Source of the DNA: an uncultured Prevotellaceae bacterium
Lineage (GTDB): Bacteria; Bacteroidota; Bacteroidia; Bacteroidales; Bacteroidaceae
Assembly (NCBI GenBank): GCA_902769805.1
Contig: CACXQL010000015.1
Location: forward strand, 1 to 54,100
Length of the DNA stretch: 54,100 nucleotides
Reading direction: 5' to 3'
Shown: piece after piece, positions 40,988-47,648 of the stretch
Numbering within the stretch: the first letter of the stretch is position 1
Layout of the letters: each line of letters opens with the position of its first letter
Translations under genes and position numbers: made by a program
Notes under the pieces: model-generated
What the model was told of the DNA's origin: nothing
Database searches by the model: none
The model's input: only the letters and a program-made list of their open reading frames with translations

Positions 40988-41526
40988 TTCTGGTTCTTAT
41001 TCACAAAATCCTTCCATCCCCGATAATGAGCCTGTGACTCAGGACGGTTCATCTGCATGAAATGACAATAAGCGGCACCGAGAGCATCTGTTGCATCCAT
41101 GAATTTCGTCATGGCATCCTCGTCGAACTTCAACAACCGCTGCAACATCCCAGCTACCTGTTCCTTTGAGGCAGAGCCGTTGCCTGTTATCGCCATTTTA
41201 ATCTTCAGTGGCGCATACTCATGGATGGGTACCCCGTGGTGGATAGCAGCGGCAATAGCGGTACCTTGTGCACGTCCGAGTTTCAGCATCGACTGTACGT
41301 TTTTTCCGAAGAAGGGTGCTTCAATTGCCATCTCGTCAGGCAGATAGGCATCAATGATACCTGTCACCCGTTCGAAAATATGACCGAGTTTCAAGTAGGC
41401 ATCTTCGAACTTTCGCAGGTCAATGACTCCCATTGTCACCATCTCTGCCTTATTGTCCTTCACCTTTATGACACCATAACCCATGATGTTTGTGCCAGGG
41501 TCGATACCCAGTATCACCTTTTCCAT
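40972..41526 (-). CDS. ruvC: Holliday junction resolvase RuvC
   Basis: Dimeric endonuclease that cuts Holliday junctions in recombination. The RNase H-like fold is evident: [16 protein letters not shown] (catalytic Asp near residue 8), the Glu in [16 protein letters not shown], and the C-terminal Asp pair in [13 protein letters not shown]. The length of 184 is standard. The C-terminal KNQKKVHS is repeat-encoded. Its promoter lies so close to the ATG that the mRNA is predicted to be leaderless. It is followed by the ABC ATPase. Confidence 0.96.
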   Translation of the reverse strand: MEKVILGIDPGTNIMGYGVIKVKDNKAEMVTMGVIDLRKFEDAYLKLGHIFERVTGIIDAYLPDEMAIEAPFFGKNVQSMLKLGRAQGTAIAAAIHHGVPIHEYAPLKIKMAITGNGSASKEQVAGMLQRLLKFDEDAMTKFMDATDALGAAYCHFMQMNRPESQAHYRGWKDFVNKNQKKVHS

Positions 41527-41530
41527 GCTG

Positions 41531-41561
41531 CAAAGATAATGTAAAACGAACGAAAAACAAA
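41531..41561 (-). promoter_or_regulatory. Promoter of ruvC, 4 bp from the start codon
   Basis: Minus strand: TTTG (41561-41558), a 19-bp spacer and TATCTTTG (41538-41531), an exact consensus. Only CAGC separates the -7 element from the ATG at 41526, so transcription should start at or next to the start codon. Confidence 0.82.
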
Positions 41562-41589
41562 ATAAATCTTTTAATCTTTAATCTTTTTC

Positions 41590-43281
41590 TCACCTCTTGA
41601 TGAGGAAGAAGCCGATATGGTGGGTGACACCTTTATGGTTGAGGGTGCGCAACTCATAGACTCCATTGGGGATGTCGGAAATATTGACACTGCGGGCAAA
41701 GGACTTGGTAGCAATGATGGTGCCCTGCATGGAAAGGACGGCAAGATGGTCGGCTTCAGGTAGCATCTTGTCTTCTGGAATTGTCAACAAGTATCCGTTG
41801 TTGGTCATTAGTTGGTCTGAGGCAGACTCTTGACCTCCGACTTTTGACCTTTGACCTTTGACCTCCGACCTTTGACCTCCGACCTTTGACCTTTGCCCTC
41901 CCACCGGCTCACTCTCCTTACCATAGCGGTTGACGGCAGTGACGGCATAGTAGAGCGTAGGATCATCGGAAGGGCGGCGCACACTGACGAACGGATGCAT
42001 TTGCCTTGTCGCAATGAGGTTACGTGCATCTTGGATATCCACAGGCAGGGTAGTGGAGGCATAGACATTATATGTTAGATAGTCGCCGTCACTGGTATCA
42101 ACGGCTCCGCCCCAACTGATATTGTCGCCATTGGTGGTGCGCTCAACGTTGAAGGTCGTGGGAGCTGTCGGTGCAGGCTGGTGTGTGACGACAGCAGGCA
42201 CGAGGGCAGGGTAGGCATCGAAGTCGCAGACGAAGTCATAGAGTCCTTTGGTGTTGTCTGTCAGGAAACGGCTGCGGAAATAGCAGTGTCCGAGACCTAA
42301 CTGTCGTGCCACATACATCTGTCGTTTGATGGCATCCAACGACCAGTTGCCCTCGCTGCGTATCAGGCGGTAGATTCCCAGACCGGAGGCAATCTCTCTG
42401 TCATAGCGGTTTTCACTCCAGTCGGCTGCAAAGGGATAGAAGTGCTTGCCGTCATAATACATCATTGGATAGAGTTGGTCCATCAGTCCTTCACGTAGCC
42501 ATCCCTGTGCATCCTGACATACTTTATTATATGCATTCCAGCCACCCGACGGGAAACGCGTCAGGTCGTCGAACTTTCCCAAGGGTGAGCAGCTCATCTT
42601 CACCCAGGGTTTCAGTCTTTTCACCTTCTTGTGGACGGCACGTACGATACGCGTGATGTTCTCACGTCCCTGGGAGCGATTGAAACCCCCTTTCCACTGT
42701 TCAGGATAACGGATATAGTCGAGGTGGATACCGTCAATATCATAGCGACGGGTAATCTCCTCACAGATATTCGAGATATACTCTGCAGTCTGCGCATTCT
42801 CTGGATTCAGGAAGGCATCCACGCCAATACGTTTCATCAGGTTGGGACGATGCTGGCGGAGGTACTTTGCCCCATAGCTTTCCCATTTGCCTGTTGGTAC
42901 GGTAACCACCCACGCATGCAACTCCATGCCTCGCTTATGTGTCTCTTCAATGGCGAACTGCAGAGGGTCATAATGGGGTGCTGTTCCGAATCTTCCACTG
43001 ATACAGCCGTCCCAAGGCTCATAGTCGGAAGGGTAGGTGACAGTACCTCGGATGCGTGCCTGAAAGAGTACGGTATTTACATTCGCCTGTTTCAGTTGGT
43101 CGAGAATCTTGCAAAGTTCTTGTTTCTGTCGTTGCTCCACGGAGGCAGATGTTCCTTTCGTACTCGGCCAGTCGAGACCCTCCAGTGTGGTGAGCCATAC
43201 GGCACGAAGCTCCTGACGGGGCTGTGCACATAAGGTAAGAACTGCACAGAGTAGCAATATAATAATGGTATTTCGTTTCAT
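41590..43281 (-). CDS. Secreted GH10-like glycoside hydrolase (YngK/DUF187 type) with sorting-like tail
   Basis: A 563-residue exported protein (signal MKRNTIIILLLCAVLTLCAQ) of the GHL10 family: ELRAVWLTTLEGLDWP, VNTVLFQARIRGTVTYPSDYEPW, GIHLDYIRYP and MDQLYPMMYY are the family's conserved strands. It probably cleaves a peptidoglycan-like or polysaccharide backbone; the substrate is unproven. A fibronectin-type III part follows (residues 370-455), then a Gly/Gln/Arg/Ser/Lys stretch (461-484) encoded by ten 7-bp repeats, then a C-terminal module with LSMQGTIIATKSFARSVNISDIPNGVYELRT resembling a type IX sorting domain. It stands alone with its own -7 element. Confidence 0.87.
   Translation of the reverse strand: MKRNTIIILLLCAVLTLCAQPRQELRAVWLTTLEGLDWPSTKGTSASVEQRQKQELCKILDQLKQANVNTVLFQARIRGTVTYPSDYEPWDGCISGRFGTAPHYDPLQFAIEETHKRGMELHAWVVTVPTGKWESYGAKYLRQHRPNLMKRIGVDAFLNPENAQTAEYISNICEEITRRYDIDGIHLDYIRYPEQWKGGFNRSQGRENITRIVRAVHKKVKRLKPWVKMSCSPLGKFDDLTRFPSGGWNAYNKVCQDAQGWLREGLMDQLYPMMYYDGKHFYPFAADWSENRYDREIASGLGIYRLIRSEGNWSLDAIKRQMYVARQLGLGHCYFRSRFLTDNTKGLYDFVCDFDAYPALVPAVVTHQPAPTAPTTFNVERTTNGDNISWGGAVDTSDGDYLTYNVYASTTLPVDIQDARNLIATRQMHPFVSVRRPSDDPTLYYAVTAVNRYGKESEPVGGQRSKVGGQRSEVKGQRSKVGGQESASDQLMTNNGYLLTIPEDKMLPEADHLAVLSMQGTIIATKSFARSVNISDIPNGVYELRTLNHKGVTHHIGFFLIKR
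41831..41900 (-). repeat. Ten-unit 7-bp repeat before the C-terminal sorting-like domain
   Basis: Ten consecutive heptads (plus-strand TGACCTT, TGACCTC, CGACCTT variants). They encode the basic linker (GGQRSKVGGQRSEVKG...) of the GH10-like protein. The total of 70 bp and the 7-bp unit are not multiples of three, so a one-unit slip changes the frame of the last ~80 residues. Confidence 0.8.
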
Positions 43282-43300
43282 ATGCTATCAATTTTGGATG

Positions 43301-43308
43301 CAAAGGTA
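43301..43308 (-). promoter_or_regulatory. -7 element of the GH10-like gene
   Basis: TACCTTTG on the minus strand, 19 bp before ATG 43281. It is immediately bordered by the 7-bp repeat at 43315-43349. Confidence 0.6.
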
Positions 43309-43314
43309 CGAAAT

Positions 43315-43349
43315 AATTCATAATTCATAGTTTATAATTCATAATTTAT
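43315..43349. repeat. 7-bp repeat between divergent promoters
   Basis: Five heptads: AATTCAT, AATTCAT, AGTTTAT, AATTCAT, AATTTAT. They fill the gap between the divergent -7 elements of the GH10-like gene and cstA, so they supply much of the -33 regions of both. Confidence 0.7.
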
Positions 43350-43352
43350 TCT

Positions 43353-43360
43353 TACCTTTG
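43353..43360 (+). promoter_or_regulatory. -7 element of cstA
   Basis: TACCTTTG, 28 bp before ATG 43389. The -33 region falls in the AT-rich 7-bp repeat and shows no clean TTTG. Confidence 0.55.
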
Positions 43361-43388
43361 CAGAAAGAATATAAAATACAACGTAAAA

Positions 43389-44858
43389 ATGATATCATTT
43401 ACATTGAGCCTCGTGGCTCTGTTATTAGGCTATTTCTTCTATGGTCGTCTGGTGGAGCGTATTGTCGGTCCGGATAACCGTGTGACTCCTGCCATCGCCA
43501 AGGCAGATGGTATTGACTACATCGTGCTTCCTAACTGGAAGATTTTCATGATCCAGTTTCTGAACATTGCAGGTACAGGTCCTATCTTTGGTGCCATCAT
43601 GGGTGCGAAGTTCGGACCTGTCGCCTATCTGTGGATAGTGCTGGGTTGTATCTTTGCAGGGGCTACCCACGACTATCTGTCAGGTATGCTTTCCATGCGT
43701 AATGGAGGTGCAGGACTACCAGAACTGATTGGTAAATATTTAGGTAATACAACAAGGCGTATCATGCTGGTTTTCACCGTTCTACTACTTACTATGGTAG
43801 GTACGGTTTTTGTGTACAGCCCAGCTGAGATTCTGCATTCCATCGGTGGTGGGACAATGGTGTGGGTGGTTATTATCTTTGCCTATTATCTCATCGCCAC
43901 GATGTTGCCTATTGACAAGATTATCGGTCGTTTCTATCCCATCTTCGCCTTCTCGCTGTTGTTCATGGCAGTAGCCCTGATGGTGGTATTGTTTGTGAAG
44001 ATGCCTGATATTCCAGAGTTATGGACACATTTATATAATATGGGTGCAGAGGCACAGCCAGAGAAGTGGACGGATGCCATCTTCCCTGCTTTGTTCATCA
44101 CTATAGCCTGTGGAGCCATCAGCGGTTTCCACGCTACGCAGAGTCCTTTGATGGCGCGTTGTGTGAAGAGTGAGCACATGGGACGTCCTATCTTCTATGG
44201 AGCCATGATTACCGAGGGTGTTGTTGCTTTGATATGGGCAACGGTGGCATCGTATTTCTTCTATGCCGAGCCAGCTCCTGGTTATCAGATGATAGAGGCT
44301 GCCCAAAAGACAGGTTTCTATACTTCTGCGCCTGCAGTAGTCAATATTATCTGTAACGACTGGCTGGGTGTCTTTGGAGGGGTCCTTGCCATGCTGGGTG
44401 TGGTCGCTGCCCCGATTACCAGTGGTGATACCGCCTTCCGTTCTGCCCGTCTGATTGTGGCTGAGTGTCTGAGGATGGACCAGCGTCCTATCCTGAAGCG
44501 CTTCCTTATCTGTATTCCGCTGTTTGCTGCTTCCATCGTCATGCTTATCTGGCAGATGGAGAATCCCGACGGCTTCAACACCATCTGGCAGTATTTCGGT
44601 TTCTCCAACCAGGCTCTGTCGGTGTTCACCCTCTGGGCTGTCACCGTTTATCTGGTGCGTGAACAGAAATGCTATTGGATTACACTGATTCCCGCGTTGT
44701 TCATGACCACCGTCTGCTCTACATTCTTCTTTATCTCCAAGCAGACGCTCCACCTGTCTGAGTCTGTCGGATATCCTTTGGGTGTCGCCTGCCTCGTTAT
44801 TGCCGCTGTATGGTTCTTCCTCTGGTTGCGGAGAGAGAGGTTAAAAATGAAACATTAA
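43389..44858 (+). CDS. cstA: Carbon starvation protein CstA family transporter
   Basis: A 489-residue polytopic inner-membrane protein. Family hallmarks: NIAGTGPIFGAIMGAKFGPVAYLWIVLGCIFAGATHDYLSGMLSMRNGG near the N-terminus and CGAISGFHATQSPLMARC in the middle. CstA proteins import peptides or pyruvate under carbon limitation. At 489 residues it is shorter than the E. coli form (~700). A small barrel protein gene follows after 20 bp, and nadC and an M23 peptidase come next on the same strand, probably partly one transcript. Confidence 0.93.
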   Translation: MISFTLSLVALLLGYFFYGRLVERIVGPDNRVTPAIAKADGIDYIVLPNWKIFMIQFLNIAGTGPIFGAIMGAKFGPVAYLWIVLGCIFAGATHDYLSGMLSMRNGGAGLPELIGKYLGNTTRRIMLVFTVLLLTMVGTVFVYSPAEILHSIGGGTMVWVVIIFAYYLIATMLPIDKIIGRFYPIFAFSLLFMAVALMVVLFVKMPDIPELWTHLYNMGAEAQPEKWTDAIFPALFITIACGAISGFHATQSPLMARCVKSEHMGRPIFYGAMITEGVVALIWATVASYFFYAEPAPGYQMIEAAQKTGFYTSAPAVVNIICNDWLGVFGGVLAMLGVVAAPITSGDTAFRSARLIVAECLRMDQRPILKRFLICIPLFAASIVMLIWQMENPDGFNTIWQYFGFSNQALSVFTLWAVTVYLVREQKCYWITLIPALFMTTVCSTFFFISKQTLHLSESVGYPLGVACLVIAAVWFFLWLRRERLKMKH

Positions 44859-44878
44859 ACATTAAAGACGATATAATT

Positions 44879-45376
44879 ATGAAGAAATTAGGTTTATTAG
44901 TGGTAGCTCTTGTGGCTTCTTTGACAGCCAGTGCACAGTTTGAGAAAGGCAAGGCATATCTGGGTGCCTCTCTTTCAGGTTTTGATATCAGTAGTCAGGC
45001 AAAGAAGTTCCATTTCGGAGCCAATGTGAAGGCAGGTTATCTCTTTATGGACAACCTGATGGCTACTGCACAGGTAGGCTATGATCATCTGGATGATACC
45101 CCTGATGCGCTTACTTTAGGAGTGGGGGGGCGTTATTATATTATTCAGAACGGTCTATACCTGGGTGCGTCTTTGAAATATTATCACACTAAAGGCTACA
45201 ACGACTTCCGTCCAGGTGCACAGGTGGGCTATGCTTTCTTTATCAGTCGTACTGTGACGATAGAACCGGAACTGTATATTGATTTCTCCACCAAGAAGTT
45301 TGAGGACTCAGCCTTTGGCCTGGGTGTTGGAATCGGTGTCTATCTGTTTAAGGACCAATATAAACTTAAGAGGTAA
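44879..45376 (+). CDS. Small outer-membrane beta-barrel protein
   Basis: A 165-residue exported protein (signal MKKLGLLVVALVASLTASAQ) with alternating-polarity strands: GKAYLGASLSGFDIS, HFGANVKAGYLFMDNLMATAQVGYDHL, LGVGGRYYIIQNGLYLGASLKYY, AQVGYAFFISRTVTIEPELYIDF. This fits an eight-stranded OmpW/OprF-like barrel. Function unknown. Start 44879 is the ATG giving the signal peptide, 20 bp after cstA. nadC follows after 4 bp. Confidence 0.82.
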   Translation: MKKLGLLVVALVASLTASAQFEKGKAYLGASLSGFDISSQAKKFHFGANVKAGYLFMDNLMATAQVGYDHLDDTPDALTLGVGGRYYIIQNGLYLGASLKYYHTKGYNDFRPGAQVGYAFFISRTVTIEPELYIDFSTKKFEDSAFGLGVGIGVYLFKDQYKLKR

Positions 45377-45380
45377 GCCT

Positions 45381-46229
45381 ATGTTAAGTGTAGAGGAATT
45401 AGTGGACCGTCTCATTGATCTCTCGTTTGCAGAGGATATCGGAGATGGAGACCATACCACCCTTTGCTGTATTCCGGAGGATGCGATGGGTAAGTCACAT
45501 CTGCTCATCAAGGAAGACGGTATCCTTGCAGGTGTGGAGATTGCCAAAGAGGTGTTCCACCGTTTCGATCCAGAGATGAAGGTAGAGGTGCTGATGCAGG
45601 ATGGTGCAAAGGTGAAGAAGGGTGATATTGCCATGATAGTGACAGGCAAGGTCCGCTCGCTGTTGCAGACAGAGCGCCTGATGTTGAACATCATGCAGCG
45701 CATGAGTGGTATCGCCACGATGACGAACCGTTATGTGGAGCGTCTGAAAGGTACGAATACCCGTGTGTTGGACACCCGTAAGACTACACCTGGCATGCGT
45801 ATGCTGGAGAAGCAGGCTGTGAAGATCGGTGGCGGCGTGAACCATCGTATCGGTCTCTTTGACATGATTCTGCTAAAAGATAATCACGTAGACTTCGCAG
45901 GTGGTATCGTCAATGCCATTGACCGTTGTCACAAGTATCTGGAAGAGAAAGGATTGAAGCTGAAGATAGAGATAGAAGTCCGTTCCTTTGACGAGTTACA
46001 GCAGGTATTGGATCATGGAGGTGTAGACCGTATCATGTTGGATAATTTCTCCGTCCCCGATACGAAGAAGGCCGTAGACCTGATAGCCCATCGTTATGAG
46101 ACAGAGTCGAGTGGCGGTATTACCTTTGATACAATCCGCGACTATGCTGAACAGGGTGTCGACTTCATCTCTGTGGGTGCTTTGACACACTCCGTCAAAG
46201 GTCTTGACATGAGCTTTAAGGCATGCTGA
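45381..46229 (+). CDS. nadC: Nicotinate-nucleotide pyrophosphorylase (carboxylating)
   Basis: Makes nicotinate mononucleotide from quinolinate and PRPP in de novo NAD synthesis. Motifs seen: EDIGDGDHTT near the start, QTERLMLNIMQRMSGIATMT, LDTRKTTPGMRMLEKQAVKIGGGVNHR (substrate-binding basic residues), and LLKDNHVDF. The length of 282 is standard. ATG 45381 gives the expected N-terminus. It lies 4 bp after the barrel gene and overlaps the M23 peptidase by 7 bp. No nadA or nadB nearby. Confidence 0.95.
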   Translation: MLSVEELVDRLIDLSFAEDIGDGDHTTLCCIPEDAMGKSHLLIKEDGILAGVEIAKEVFHRFDPEMKVEVLMQDGAKVKKGDIAMIVTGKVRSLLQTERLMLNIMQRMSGIATMTNRYVERLKGTNTRVLDTRKTTPGMRMLEKQAVKIGGGVNHRIGLFDMILLKDNHVDFAGGIVNAIDRCHKYLEEKGLKLKIEIEVRSFDELQQVLDHGGVDRIMLDNFSVPDTKKAVDLIAHRYETESSGGITFDTIRDYAEQGVDFISVGALTHSVKGLDMSFKAC

Positions 46230-47632
46230 AGAGGATAGCTGTTGGCTGTTGGCTGTTGGCTGTTGGCTGTCTGTCTCTTATGGCAGACAACCAAAGAGTG
46301 TCTTATGCCTCACCAGTAGACTATCAGATTACCTTGGCAGGCAACTTCGGAGAACCGCGTCCTAATCATTTTCATGGTGGAATAGATGTCAAGACCGACA
46401 ATGTGGAAGGCAAGCATATCTATACCATCGGTGACGGATATGTGAGTCGCCTGACAGTGGGTATCAGCGGTTTCGGCAATGCAGTATATGTGACGCATCC
46501 AGAGGGCTATACCAGTATCTATTGTCATCTGAAACGCTTTGCGCCCAAGTTGGAACGGATGATCGATCGTCAGGCAGCGAAGGGAGAACCCATAGACGTA
46601 CGTTTCACACCCCTTGACTTTCCTGTGGCTCAAGGACAATTGATTGCACTCAGTGGAAATACGGGGCATAGTACAGGTCCGCATCTCCATTTGGAGATTC
46701 ATGATACGAAGACATGGGATATGTTGGATCCGTTGGACTTCCTGACAAATTGTGTCATCGACTCCGTACCACCGCAGGCACATAGTTTCATGGCATGTCC
46801 TGTGGCAGGTGAAGGTGTCTTCAATGGGGGAAGCAGTAAGCAGACATTCTCTTTCGGAGCCTCTCCGGAGAATGTCAGGTTCCGTTTCTCTTCCCGTCTC
46901 GACCAGTCGTTCACGGCATGGGGTAAGGTCGGCTTTGCCTTATGGGCGGATGACTATATGCAAGGAGTCTATAACCATTACGGTATCCGTGAGACGATTC
47001 TGCTGGTAGACGGTCAGGAGGTATTCTCCGCAAATGTGAGTCGTATTCCCGTTAATAGCAACCGTCAGGTGAACGCATGGGGTGACTATGACCACTGGCA
47101 GCATCATAAGACATGGTATATGCGCTCGTATATTCCAAAAGGAGTGACGTTGCCTATCCTCCATGGTGCTGACAGGGGTATCGTTGACTTCAACGAGGAG
47201 CGTCCATACCAGATGACCTATATCCTTCGTGACTTCATGGGTAACGAGTCCCATTATGACTTTACCGTACAAGGAGTCAAAACGCCCATTAACCCCATTA
47301 CCCCCATCCCCTATAATGTAACCTACGATTGCTTGTCACTCATTTCGCTGCCTGGTATGCAACTGACGATACCAGCAAGGATGGTGGAAGAGGGACTGCT
47401 CATCCAGCCAACGGCAGAGCAGGGGAGTATCTCACGACGTTATACCCTTGCCCAACAAGCCTGTCCGTTGTTCGGATGGGTGGAACTGAGTATCGCAGTG
47501 CCACAAGGTCTTGATCCCTCCCGACTGTATATAGAAGGAGGTGGACGTAATATGGGTGGAACCTATGAGGATGGCTGGATGACGACCTATATTCGTGATC
47601 TGGGTATGACCTATGAGTTGAAAGAGAAATAA
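46223..47632 (+). CDS. Exported M23-family (LytM) metallopeptidase
   Basis: A peptidoglycan-type endopeptidase of 469 residues. Zinc motifs: NHFHGGIDVKT (H51, D55) and GPHLHLEIHD (HxH), with the usual IYTIGDGYVSRL and GNAVYVTHPEGYTSIYCHL strands. The long C-terminal part is beta-rich and of unknown role; it contains a 9-bp-repeat-encoded TPINPITPIP. The signal peptide region (residues 6-16, AVGCWLLAVGC) is encoded by a 7-bp tandem repeat, so slippage would abolish export or translation. It overlaps nadC by 7 bp. Confidence 0.9.
   Translation: MLKRIAVGCWLLAVGCLSLMADNQRVSYASPVDYQITLAGNFGEPRPNHFHGGIDVKTDNVEGKHIYTIGDGYVSRLTVGISGFGNAVYVTHPEGYTSIYCHLKRFAPKLERMIDRQAAKGEPIDVRFTPLDFPVAQGQLIALSGNTGHSTGPHLHLEIHDTKTWDMLDPLDFLTNCVIDSVPPQAHSFMACPVAGEGVFNGGSSKQTFSFGASPENVRFRFSSRLDQSFTAWGKVGFALWADDYMQGVYNHYGIRETILLVDGQEVFSANVSRIPVNSNRQVNAWGDYDHWQHHKTWYMRSYIPKGVTLPILHGADRGIVDFNEERPYQMTYILRDFMGNESHYDFTVQGVKTPINPITPIPYNVTYDCLSLISLPGMQLTIPARMVEEGLLIQPTAEQGSISRRYTLAQQACPLFGWVELSIAVPQGLDPSRLYIEGGGRNMGGTYEDGWMTTYIRDLGMTYELKEK
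46238..46270 (+). repeat. 7-bp tandem repeat (GCTGTTG) in the M23 signal peptide
   Basis: Four perfect copies of GCTGTTG (46238-46265) plus GCTGT, 15 bp after the start codon. Perfect copies of a unit not divisible by three, near the start of an ORF, make this the best slippage candidate in the window. Confidence 0.85.
47285..47311 (+). repeat. 9-bp repeat inside the M23 peptidase gene
   Basis: CCCATTAAC, CCCATTACC, CCCATCCCC in tandem, encoding TPINPITPIP. It belongs to the same 9-mer family as 7531-7560 and 15234-15275. Confidence 0.6.
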
Positions 47633-47648
47633 TAAAAGAATAAGAGAA

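Noticed and set aside
41831-41900. The TGACCTT-type repeat considered as a DNA-segregation or regulator binding array.
   Set aside because: It is inside a coding sequence in one gene only and matches the general 7-bp repeat pattern of the window better.
44031-44753. A 240-residue open frame on the minus strand opposite cstA.
   Set aside because: It mirrors the cstA codons, is hydrophilic and His/Gly/Asp-rich with no family resemblance, and has no promoter.
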